Assembly (NCBI GenBank): GCA_003670425.1
Contig: QWRL01000020.1
Span: forward strand, 1 to 20,494
Direction: 5' to 3'
DNA length: 20,494 nucleotides
Source of the DNA: Chloroflexota bacterium
Lineage (GTDB): Bacteria > Chloroflexota > Anaerolineae > Anaerolineales > UBA11657
Shown: positions 7,494-14,270 of the stretch, piece after piece
How positions within the stretch are numbered: position 1 is the stretch's first letter
How the letters are laid out: every line of letters starts with the position of its first letter
Notes under the pieces: model-generated
What the model was told of the DNA's origin: nothing
Database searches by the model: none
The model's input: the letters and a program-made list of their open reading frames with translations, nothing else
Made by a program: the position numbers and the translations under genes

Positions 7494-8051
7494 ATCAAGA
7501 AAGCCGCCGCAAAAGCTCCCATTCAAGCATCTACAGAATATCGGGCCAACAGCGATATCCGCGCGGTAAGCGTGCGCGTGATTGGCGCAGACGGCGCGAA
7601 CCTTGGCGACCTCCTGCTCTCGGAGGCGCTGCGCGTGGCGCGCGAAGCAGACCTGGACTTGGTCGAGGTTTCACCGAACGCCAAGCCGCCAGTGTGCCGC
7701 ATTCTAGATCTTGGGAAATTCCTTTACGAGAAATCAAAAAAGGACAAGGAAGCGCGCAAGAGCCAAAAGGTAATTGAGATCAAAGAGTTTCGGCTGCGGC
7801 CAAAGACGGCTGACCATCACCGCTCGTTTAAAGTGCGGGATGCGCGCAAGTGGCTGCTGGATGGAATGAAGGTGCGTGTGCGCATCCGCTTTCGCGGACG
7901 GGAGATCACCCTGCCCGAAGTAGCGCATGAAGACATGCGTGAGATTGTGGCGGACCTGGCAGATGTGTCACATGTGGAGTCTGAAGCGCTGATTGAAGGG
8001 CGCACAATGATCATGATGCTCGCGCCGGGAATCGCCAAGGCGCCGGCTTAG
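7494..8051 (+). CDS. infC: translation initiation factor IF-3, apparent ATC start
   Basis: The 185-residue protein has both IF-3 domains: the N-terminal domain YRANSDIRAVSVRVIG and LVEVSPNAKPPVCRILDLGK, a basic linker (YEKSKKDKEARKSQKV), and the C-terminal domain with EIKEFRLRPKTADHH, RIRFRGREI and IEGRTMIMMLAP. IF-3 binds the 30S subunit and rejects non-AUG start codons. No ATG or GTG lies at a sensible place. The ATC at 7494 is in frame, is preceded by AGGAG (7481-7485) at 8 bases, and gives the family length. Non-AUG starts (AUU, AUC, AUA) are characteristic of infC and underlie autoregulation by IF-3. An upstream in-frame ATG at 7338 lies before the promoter and is rejected. First gene of infC-rpmI-rplT. 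Confidence 0.95.
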   Translation: MKKAAAKAPIQASTEYRANSDIRAVSVRVIGADGANLGDLLLSEALRVAREADLDLVEVSPNAKPPVCRILDLGKFLYEKSKKDKEARKSQKVIEIKEFRLRPKTADHHRSFKVRDARKWLLDGMKVRVRIRFRGREITLPEVAHEDMREIVADLADVSHVESEALIEGRTMIMMLAPGIAKAPA

Positions 8052-8069
8052 AAAATACGCGCAGTGGCG

Positions 8070-8117
8070 CGGCAGGCAATCTTGCGGGATGGTTGTGAAG
8101 TCCCGGGTTTGCCGCCG
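8070..8117 (+). promoter_or_regulatory. structured leader upstream of rpmI, possible L20-binding element
   Basis: The 103-bp gap between infC and rpmI contains nested inverted repeats: outer arms CGGCAGGCAA (8070-8079) and TTGCCGCCG (8109-8117) with a one-base bulge, inner arms CGGGA (8085-8089) and TCCCG (8101-8105). In several bacteria ribosomal protein L20 represses rpmI-rplT by binding a structure in this position. Function here is inference. Confidence 0.35.
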
Positions 8118-8154
8118 GTAGTCGGATAAAAATTGAGGTTGCAAGGAAGTTCAG

Positions 8155-8409
8155 ATGCCAAGGAAATCAACCCGCACGGGAAAGTTCAAGCTGAAGACGC
8201 ATCGCGCGACGGCGAAGCGCTTTAAGCTCACCGGTACCGGCAAGCTCATGCGCACCAAAATCGGCAAGGGGCATTTGCGCCGCCACACATCCAAGCGCAC
8301 CAAGCGCCTCTTCTCCAAGCTGATTGAAGTGCAGGGCAAGAGCATCATCAAGCGCATCAAGCGCCTGGTGCCCTATCTGCGCAAGTACAAGTACAACCCG
8401 CCGGCTTAA
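8155..8409 (+). CDS. rpmI: 50S ribosomal protein L35
   Basis: An 84-residue, very basic protein with the L35 core KLKTHRATAKRFKLTGTGKL and GHLRRHTSKRTKR. It is somewhat longer than the usual 64-66 residues. About ten extra residues (MPRKSTRTGKF) precede the core, and the C-terminus ends in LVPYLRKYKYNPPA. The extended N-terminus replaces the common MPKMKTHK start. The ATG at 8155 is preceded by a purine-rich AAGGAAG. It is followed 20 bp later by rplT in the conserved infC-rpmI-rplT order. Confidence 0.97.
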   Translation: MPRKSTRTGKFKLKTHRATAKRFKLTGTGKLMRTKIGKGHLRRHTSKRTKRLFSKLIEVQGKSIIKRIKRLVPYLRKYKYNPPA

Positions 8410-8429
8410 GCCGCGCCTGGAGAGCCAGC

Positions 8430-8780
8430 ATGACCAGAGTAAAGACCGGGCCCTATCGCCGCCAGCATCACAAGAAGGTGCTGAAGCGCACTGAGGGGCA
8501 TTTTGGTGCGCGCCACAAGGTGTGGCGGCGCGCCAACGAGTCCATGATGCATGCGCTGTGGTATGCCTATCGCGACCGGCGCAACCGCCGCCGTGACTTG
8601 CGGCGCCTGTGGATTGTGCGCATCAACGCCGGCGCGCGCATCAACGGCATCTCCTACAGCCGCCTTGTGGCGGCGCTTGGCAAAGCCAACATTCATCTAA
8701 ACCGCAAGACACTGGCGGACCTGGCGGTGCGCGACCCGCATGTGTTTTCGGAAGTGGTGCGCGCGGCCAAAGCCGCCTGA
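8430..8780 (+). CDS. rplT: 50S ribosomal protein L20
   Basis: The 116-residue protein has the L20 hallmarks: MTRVKTGPYRRQHHKKVLKR, then GHFGARHKVWRRANESMMHA, YRDRRNRRRDLRRLWIVRIN and SYSRLVAALGKANIHLNRK. The long basic N-terminal helix threads into 23S rRNA and is needed early in 50S assembly. L20 is also the usual autoregulator of this operon. A GGAGAG ribosome site precedes the ATG. It is the last gene of the operon, with a strong terminator 22 bp after its stop. Confidence 0.98.
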   Translation: MTRVKTGPYRRQHHKKVLKRTEGHFGARHKVWRRANESMMHALWYAYRDRRNRRRDLRRLWIVRINAGARINGISYSRLVAALGKANIHLNRKTLADLAVRDPHVFSEVVRAAKAA

Positions 8781-8802
8781 GCCGCACCCGGCAGAAAGTT
8801 CC

Positions 8803-8831
8803 AGGCCGCCTTCTGCAGGCGGCCTTTTTAT
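8803..8831 (+). terminator. terminator of the infC-rpmI-rplT operon
   Basis: Eight-base-pair GC-rich stem AGGCCGCC / GGCGGCCT with loop TTCTGCA, followed by TTTTTATT. Textbook rho-independent terminator. Confidence 0.9.
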
Positions 8832-8910
8832 TTGCGCATGCCAGACTGCTTCGCTCCCGCGCCCTGCCCGCCCGCTGCAAAGATTACTGCGGCGGTGCCG
8901 CCGGCACCAG

Positions 8911-9696
8911 ATGAGTTTCGCAAGCATGATTAGCAGCACCACCAACTCTAAAATCAAACAGGTGCGCGCACTGCAAACGCAGCGCCGCGCACGCGATGCC
9001 GAGCACCTCTTTGTGCTGGAGGGGCAGCGCCTGCTGGAGGAAGTGCTGCGTGCGGGCGTGCCCGCGCAGCTGGTGCTGCACACCGGCCGCCTTAACCCGC
9101 AAGGCCGCAGCGTGGTGAACCGCCTGGCGCGCGGCGGTGCCATTGTGGAAGAAGTGTCTGAGCCGGTGATGAACGCCTGCAGTGCCACCGAGCACAACCC
9201 CGGCCTGCTGGCCGTGGTGGCGCAGCCGCAGCTCAAGCCGCCTGCGGATGTGTCACTGGCACTGGTGTTGGATGGCATTGCCGAACCCGGCAACTTGGGC
9301 GCGCTGCTGCGCACTGCCGAAGCTGCTGGCGTGCAAGCGGTATGGCTGGCACCGGGCAGCGTGGATGCCTTCAACCCCAAAGTGGTGCGGGCTGCTGCCG
9401 GCGCGCACTTGCGCCTGCCCGTGATTGGTGCCACGTGGGAGCAGATCACGGCCGCGCTGCAGGGCTGCCGCCTGTGGCGCGCAGCGGCGGGCAGCGGACA
9501 GGCTTACAACAGCGTAGACTGGCGCGGGCGCTGCGGCCTGCTGCTGAGCGGCGAGACGCGCGGCTTCGACGCACGTGGTGTAAAGCTGGCTGCCGGAACG
9601 GTGCATGTGCCCATGGCAAGCGCCGTCGAGTCACTAAATGTCGCTGTGGCTGCGGGCGTCATTCTGCTGGAAGCAGCGCGCCAGCGTCAGGCATAA
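8911..9696 (+). CDS. SpoU/TrmH-family RNA 2'-O-methyltransferase (RlmB/TsnR-like)
   Basis: The 261-residue protein has an N-terminal substrate-binding domain (ISSTTNSKIKQVRALQTQR, FVLEGQRLLEEVL) and a C-terminal SpoU domain with a trefoil knot. Motif 1 LVLDGIAEPGNLG, with the catalytic-region Asn and an Arg shortly after, is at 118-130. Motif 2 LLLSGETRG is at 210-218. Motif 3 VPMASAVESLNVAVAAGV is at 233-250. It transfers methyl from S-adenosylmethionine to a ribose 2'-OH in rRNA or tRNA; target nucleotide unknown. The ATG at 8911 fits the family start, with a second ATG at 8926. The open frame extends further upstream, through the rplT end and its terminator, and is not coding there. Adjacency to rplT is common for this family. 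Confidence 0.93.
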   Translation: MSFASMISSTTNSKIKQVRALQTQRRARDAEHLFVLEGQRLLEEVLRAGVPAQLVLHTGRLNPQGRSVVNRLARGGAIVEEVSEPVMNACSATEHNPGLLAVVAQPQLKPPADVSLALVLDGIAEPGNLGALLRTAEAAGVQAVWLAPGSVDAFNPKVVRAAAGAHLRLPVIGATWEQITAALQGCRLWRAAAGSGQAYNSVDWRGRCGLLLSGETRGFDARGVKLAAGTVHVPMASAVESLNVAVAAGVILLEAARQRQA

Positions 9697-9734
9697 ATGG
9701 CTGGCAGCGCGCTAAACCGTTATAATCTTCGCCG

Positions 9735-9761
9735 ACGCCAACCAAGTGCGGTTGGCGTTTT
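9735..9761 (+). terminator. terminator-like hairpin before secD
   Basis: Perfect 9-bp stem ACGCCAACC / GGTTGGCGT with a 6-nt loop, followed by TTTT. It lies 38 bp after the methyltransferase stop and 28 bp before secD. A TATAAT at 9721-9726 immediately precedes it, so it could either end the upstream transcript or sit at the very 5' end of the secDF transcript. Confidence 0.65.
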
Positions 9762-9789
9762 CAAATCTCCAGGATTGAGCAACTAAGAA

Positions 9790-11172
9790 ATGAAGACCGA
9801 CCCTTTGCGCTGGATACTCATTTTGTTGGTGTTTGGGCTGGCCCTTTGGCTGGCACTGCCCAACTCCGGCCTGCATTTTTCGCTGGGCTCGCGCCGCATC
9901 GATTGGGATGTGAAGGTGCACGAGGGGCTCGACCTGCAAGGCGGGCTGCAAGTGCTGCTTGAGGCAGACTTGCCGGCTGACACGCCCGTCTCGACTGACA
10001 ACCTGCGGGCCGCACGCACAATTGTGGAGCGGCGCGTCAACGGGCTGGGCGTCACCGAGCCGCTGGTTCAGGAGCAGGGCCAGCGCCGGATTTCGGTTGA
10101 GCTGCCCGGCATAGAAAAACCAGAGCAAGCCGTGGCGCTGCTTAAAGAGACAGGTCTGCTGGAATTTGTGGATGTGGGCCGGCAACCGGTTACAGCCGGC
10201 ACGCTAATCCGCACCACTGGCAGCACTGCGCTGCCTTCCAATGTGGAAGCGCTGGCAGCCGAATCCAAAGCCGGCAAGCAAGTGAAGCAGGAAGACGTAA
10301 TCTATCCCACCATCATGAGCGGCGCAGACTTGGAAAGCGCCAACGTTACCCGCAACTCCAACACCGGCGAGTATGTCATCAGCTTTACGCTGAATGAGAA
10401 AGGCACCCAAATTTTTGGGGACCATACCACCAAAAGCACCGGCGCCTATCTCGCCATTGTGCTGGATGGCGCGGTGATATCCAGCCCCACAATTCGCGAG
10501 CCCATCACCAGCGGCACCGGGCAAATCAGTGGCCAGTTCACCGCGGACTCGGCCAACCAGCTGGCGTTGCAGTTGCGCTACGGAGCACTGCCGGTTCCGC
10601 TCAAGGTTGTAAACACGCGCACCATTGGCCCCACGCTGGGGCAGGACTCGGTGCGCCTGAGCCAAAATGCCGGACTGATCGGGTTCTTCACAGTGGCTCT
10701 GTTCATGATTTTGTACTATCGGCTGCCGGGCCTTGTGGCGGTAATGGCACTGGCGATGTACAGCGCCATCACCTTTGCGCTCTTTAAAATTATTCCCGTG
10801 ACTCTCACACTGCCCGGCATTGCCGGCTTCGTGCTCTCGGTGGGTGTGGCGGTGGATGCCAATATCCTCATCTTTGAACGCATGAAGGAAGAGCTGCGCG
10901 GCGGCCGGCGCCTTGCCAAAGCGCTGGATGAAGGCTTCGGGCGCGCGTGGCCATCCATTCGCGACTCAAATATTTCATCATTGATCACATGCGCCATCCT
11001 GTATTGGTTTGGCAGCTCCTTCGGGGCCAGCCTGGTACAGGGCTTTGCACTCACGCTGGCACTTGGCATTGCTGTCAGCCTCTTTACGGCTCTGGTTGCC
11101 ACGCGCACCATGCTGCATACCGTGCTGGACTGGGTGGACGCCGAGAAACGCCCAAGCTGGCTGGGACTTTAA
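9790..11172 (+). CDS. secD: protein translocase subunit SecD
   Basis: The 460-residue RND-like membrane protein works with SecF to pull exported proteins across the membrane using the proton gradient, after SecA/SecYEG. TM1 is at about 8-24. The SecD signature GLDLQGG is at 46-52. The periplasmic P1 domain holds IVERRVNGLGVTEP, QGQRRISVELPGI and the conserved GQISGQFT near the base. A five-helix C-terminal block includes VGVAVDANILIFER at 351-364, a conserved RND-type motif. It is shorter than E. coli SecD (about 615), mainly in P1, as in many non-proteobacteria. The ATG at 9790 follows a weak ribosome site. It is 15 bp from secF and certainly in one operon with it. Confidence 0.97.
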   Translation: MKTDPLRWILILLVFGLALWLALPNSGLHFSLGSRRIDWDVKVHEGLDLQGGLQVLLEADLPADTPVSTDNLRAARTIVERRVNGLGVTEPLVQEQGQRRISVELPGIEKPEQAVALLKETGLLEFVDVGRQPVTAGTLIRTTGSTALPSNVEALAAESKAGKQVKQEDVIYPTIMSGADLESANVTRNSNTGEYVISFTLNEKGTQIFGDHTTKSTGAYLAIVLDGAVISSPTIREPITSGTGQISGQFTADSANQLALQLRYGALPVPLKVVNTRTIGPTLGQDSVRLSQNAGLIGFFTVALFMILYYRLPGLVAVMALAMYSAITFALFKIIPVTLTLPGIAGFVLSVGVAVDANILIFERMKEELRGGRRLAKALDEGFGRAWPSIRDSNISSLITCAILYWFGSSFGASLVQGFALTLALGIAVSLFTALVATRTMLHTVLDWVDAEKRPSWLGL

Positions 11173-11187
11173 CCTGGGATCCACACC

Positions 11188-12105
11188 ATGAAAATAATCG
11201 AGAAGCGTTACTGGTATTTTTTGTTGTCACTACTTGTGATGCTGCCGGGTCTGACGGGCCTGGCAGTTTGGGGCCTGCCATTGGCGATTGATTTCACCGG
11301 CGGCAGCAAGCTGGAGCTGCGCTTGCCGGCTGCCAGTGCGCTGACGGTGGAGGCAGTGCAGGCGCTGCTCGCCGAGAACGGCCTCGAGAACGCAATTGCG
11401 CAGCTGGCCGAGAACAACACGGTGATTGTGCGCTCCAAGGCGATGGAAGATGCCACCAAAGGCAAACTGGTTGCGGCGCTTGAGGCGCGCTTTGGCGGCA
11501 AGTCTGAGCTGCTGGCGTTTGAGAGTGTGGGGCCGGTGGTGGGCGCAGAGGTGACATGGCGCGCTGCGCAAGCGGTGGGCGTGGCTGCGCTGGGCATTCT
11601 GGTCTACATCACATATGCGTTTCGCGGCATCGACCATGCCGCGCGCTACGGCGTGTGCGCCATCATTGCAATGCTGCACGACGTGGCGATGGTAGTGGGT
11701 ATCACCGCACTGCTGGGGCACTGGCTGGGCTGGGAGGTGGATGCGCTCTTCCTGACGGCGCTGCTGACCGTGATTGGATTTTCCGTGCATGACACAATTG
11801 TGGTCTTCGACCGCATCCGCGAAAATCTGCTGCTGCACCGCCGGGCGAGTTACGAGGCCGTGGTTAACCACTCCATGGTGCAGACGCTTGACCGCTCGAT
11901 CAACACGCAGCTCACCGCCTTGCTGGCGTTGCTGGCACTGGCCCTGTTTGGCGGCAGCACCACATTCCGCTTTGTGGTCACGCTGATGATCGGCATTCTC
12001 AGCGGCACTTTCTCTTCGATCTTTAACGCCGCGCCAATTTTGGTGGTCTGGGAGAACCGAGAATGGCGCACTTGGTTTCGGCGCCGCAGCCCAGCCGCTG
12101 GCTAA
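11188..12105 (+). CDS. secF: protein translocase subunit SecF
   Basis: The 305-residue protein has TM1 at about 9-30, the SecF signature IDFTGGSKLEL starting at residue 34, a short periplasmic domain with VGAEVTW before TM2, and a C-terminal five-helix bundle. That bundle includes TVIGFSVHDTIVVFDRIR from residue 194 and RSINTQLTALLALLAL. It partners with SecD in Sec-dependent protein export. The ATG at 11188 lies after a GGGATCC leader. The C-terminus WRTWFRRRSPAAG is short and basic. A strong terminator follows 38 bp downstream, closing the secDF unit. Confidence 0.97.
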   Translation: MKIIEKRYWYFLLSLLVMLPGLTGLAVWGLPLAIDFTGGSKLELRLPAASALTVEAVQALLAENGLENAIAQLAENNTVIVRSKAMEDATKGKLVAALEARFGGKSELLAFESVGPVVGAEVTWRAAQAVGVAALGILVYITYAFRGIDHAARYGVCAIIAMLHDVAMVVGITALLGHWLGWEVDALFLTALLTVIGFSVHDTIVVFDRIRENLLLHRRASYEAVVNHSMVQTLDRSINTQLTALLALLALALFGGSTTFRFVVTLMIGILSGTFSSIFNAAPILVVWENREWRTWFRRRSPAAG

Positions 12106-12143
12106 GCCCGCGCCCGCCGCGCACTGCTGCGCCCATAAAAACC

Positions 12144-12174
12144 AACTCCGCGTTGCAATCAACGCGGAGTTTTT
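12144..12174. terminator. terminator of secDF
   Basis: Perfect 12-bp stem AACTCCGCGTTG / CAACGCGGAGTT with loop CAAT, then TTTTTATT. ATAAAAA precedes the stem, so it could also act in the reverse direction. Confidence 0.9.
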
Positions 12175-12288
12175 ATTCGGGCTGCTGCCGGCGGCGTGTC
12201 CGTTGCGGGCATGTGGCAGCGGCGGCCCGCAACATCATTGCCCAGGCTAATCCGCGCAAACCAATCCAAAAGATTCCGGGCGCACTCC

Positions 12289-12294
12289 TATAAT
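12289..12294 (+). promoter_or_regulatory. -10 box adjoining a GTG start (possible leaderless transcript)
   Basis: Perfect TATAAT ends 6 bases before the GTG codon at 12301. Transcription would therefore begin at or next to the start codon. No Shine-Dalgarno is present between them and no clear -35 hexamer is seen. Confidence 0.5.
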
Positions 12295-12300
12295 TCACGC

Positions 12301-14265
12301 GTGGCTAAAACCCGCGCTTTATGGGGCGCAACGCTGGTGCTGCTGGCCGCAGCCGCGCTGCACCTCTGGCAAATTACGTCCCTGCCGGCAGGCCTGCATT
12401 ACGATGAGGCCTACCACGCACTGCAGGCGCAATCCGTGCTGGGCGGCAACCTGCGCCTGTACTTTACAGAAAATCAGGGCAACGAGCCGGCCATCATTTA
12501 CCTGACGGCTGCGGCTGTGCAGCTGCTGGGCAACCAAACATGGAGCGGACGGCTGGCCGCATCGCTGGCCGGGCTGCTCACCATTGCGCTGCTGGTGCCG
12601 GCCGGGCGGCGCAGCGCACAGCCCACCTACTCGCGCGCGTTAGCCGGGCTGCTCGCGGCCACTTGCCTTTGCGGCCTGCAATGGCATTTGAACATCAGCC
12701 GTTTTGGCTCGCAGCCGGTGCTGGCTGCCCTGGCTGCGGCCGGCACGCTGTGGGGCTGGCGCGCCGGCATGCAATCCGGGCACCGGCGCCATTTTGCAGC
12801 GGCGGGTTTGTTTTGTGCGCTCGGGTTGTACAGCTACGGCGCAGCGCGCGTGCTGCCGCTCGCACTGCTGGGCGCTGCGGCTGCACAGATTGGGCTGCGC
12901 GCGCAACCGGCGCGCGCATGGCGCGGCCTGCTGCTCTGCGCTGCAGTTTGCGCAGCTGCCTACGCGCCACTTGCAGTTTGGTTTGGGCTGCATCCCGGCT
13001 GGTTCACTAACCGCTTGCTGCAGGTTTATGCGCTGCAGTCAGTGCCCGCAAGTTTTGCGCGCATGTTCGGCGGCCTGCTGTGGCGCGGCGATGACAACTG
13101 GGTGTTCAACCTGCCGCGGCGCCCGGCGCTGGACGGGCTGCAGCTGCTGCTGTTTGCAGCCGCGACGGCTGGCAGCGCCTGGCATTTGCTGGCGCAGAAA
13201 TCTTCCAGTGCGCAGCGTGCCAGCGTGGCCACGCTGTGGATCTTTCTGCTGTGCGGGCTGCTGCCGGCTGCGCTTGCGCCGGATGCACCACACTGGGGGC
13301 GCGCAGCGGGCGCACTGCCGGCGCTTGCGCTGCTGCTGGCGCTGGGTGCAATGGAGCTGCAGCGCTGGCTGGCAGCCGCCGGCGGGCCGCGGCTTGCGCT
13401 GCTGGTGCCGGTGCTGTGCATGGCCTCAATCGGCATCACTGCGCAAAGTTACTTTCAGCAATGGGGCGCCAACCATAACTTGTACATGGCTTTTGGCGCG
13501 GGTGACCTGCAGCTGGCGCAGCGCATCAAGTTGCTGGATGCGGAAGTGTATGTGAGCCCGCTGGCACTGGACCATCCCACGCTGCGCTATGTGCTGGGCA
13601 GTGCCATCAAGCGCGTACATTCATACGACAGCGCCGCCTGTGATCTTTGGCCAGCCAATGCTGCGCCATTCACTTTTGCCAGCGCGCTGGGCGATGGCGG
13701 CGCAGAGCCGCCCTTCGTGCGCGGGATTTTTCCGGGCGGCAGCGCAGGGCAGCCCATCATGCGCGGGGACTTTCCTTATATTGTTTTCTGGCAGGTGCCG
13801 GCGGGCAGTGCAGCCCACTTGCCGGACTGGCAAGCGGTGGAGAAACAGATTGGCGGCTTCGCGCAGCTGCGCGGATATCAAATTGTGCAGCCGGCAGCTG
13901 CAGCGCCGGTGCTGCAGCCGGGCACAGAGCTGAGTGTGGATCTTTACTGGCTGGCGCTGGCGCCCAGTGCGCAACCGGCCACGGTCTTTGTGCACCTGAT
14001 GCGCAGCGACACCAATCCGCCGCAGCTGTTAGCGGGCACGGACCAGCCACCGTGCCGCAACCATGTGCCAACCCCGCAGTGGCGCACCGGCGACATGCTG
14101 CGCGACCGCATTGTGCTGCCGCTGCCCGCAGCGCTGCCGGCCGGCACTTATGAGTTGAGTGCGGGCATGTACAACTCAGAGAGTGGCGAGCGCCTGCCGG
14201 TCAGCGGTGGAGAGTCGGCGCTTTCTACCCGCGCGCTGCGCCTGCAAAGCATCACGGTGCCGTAA
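12301..14265 (+). CDS. GT39/ArnT-like membrane glycosyltransferase with C-terminal beta-sandwich domain
   Basis: The 654-residue protein starts with a membrane helix (LWGATLVLLAAAALHLW), then the acidic loop HYDEAYHALQ (Asp35-Glu36). This is the catalytic-type DE motif of GT-C enzymes that take sugar from a polyprenyl-phosphate donor outside the membrane. About ten further helices run to residue 400. The last 150 residues form a soluble domain: LRGYQIVQ, PGTELSVDLYWLAL, TVFVHLM, WRTGDMLRDRIVLPLP, AGTYELSAGMYN. I associate this arrangement with Chloroflexota membrane glycosyltransferases. Acceptor unknown: a glycoprotein or cell-envelope glycan. GTG at 12301 is chosen because VAKTRALWG leads directly into TM1; an ATG at 12196 would add 35 residues unlike a signal. 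Its stop lies 5 bp from the end of convergent polA, with no room for a terminator. Confidence 0.85.
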   Translation: MAKTRALWGATLVLLAAAALHLWQITSLPAGLHYDEAYHALQAQSVLGGNLRLYFTENQGNEPAIIYLTAAAVQLLGNQTWSGRLAASLAGLLTIALLVPAGRRSAQPTYSRALAGLLAATCLCGLQWHLNISRFGSQPVLAALAAAGTLWGWRAGMQSGHRRHFAAAGLFCALGLYSYGAARVLPLALLGAAAAQIGLRAQPARAWRGLLLCAAVCAAAYAPLAVWFGLHPGWFTNRLLQVYALQSVPASFARMFGGLLWRGDDNWVFNLPRRPALDGLQLLLFAAATAGSAWHLLAQKSSSAQRASVATLWIFLLCGLLPAALAPDAPHWGRAAGALPALALLLALGAMELQRWLAAAGGPRLALLVPVLCMASIGITAQSYFQQWGANHNLYMAFGAGDLQLAQRIKLLDAEVYVSPLALDHPTLRYVLGSAIKRVHSYDSAACDLWPANAAPFTFASALGDGGAEPPFVRGIFPGGSAGQPIMRGDFPYIVFWQVPAGSAAHLPDWQAVEKQIGGFAQLRGYQIVQPAAAAPVLQPGTELSVDLYWLALAPSAQPATVFVHLMRSDTNPPQLLAGTDQPPCRNHVPTPQWRTGDMLRDRIVLPLPAALPAGTYELSAGMYNSESGERLPVSGGESALSTRALRLQSITVP

Positions 14266-14270
14266 GCGCT

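Noticed and set aside
9698..9703. TGGCTG as a -35 box for the TATAAT at 9721
   Set aside because: Correct spacing but poor match, so I did not list a full promoter.
11230..12162. 310-residue minus-strand frame opposite secF
   Set aside because: Antisense to intact SecF; His/Gln-rich composition typical of a shadow frame.
12196..12300. Upstream ATG start for the GT39-like glycosyltransferase
   Set aside because: The extra 35 residues are basic and unlike a signal sequence, and they overlap the TATAAT promoter box.
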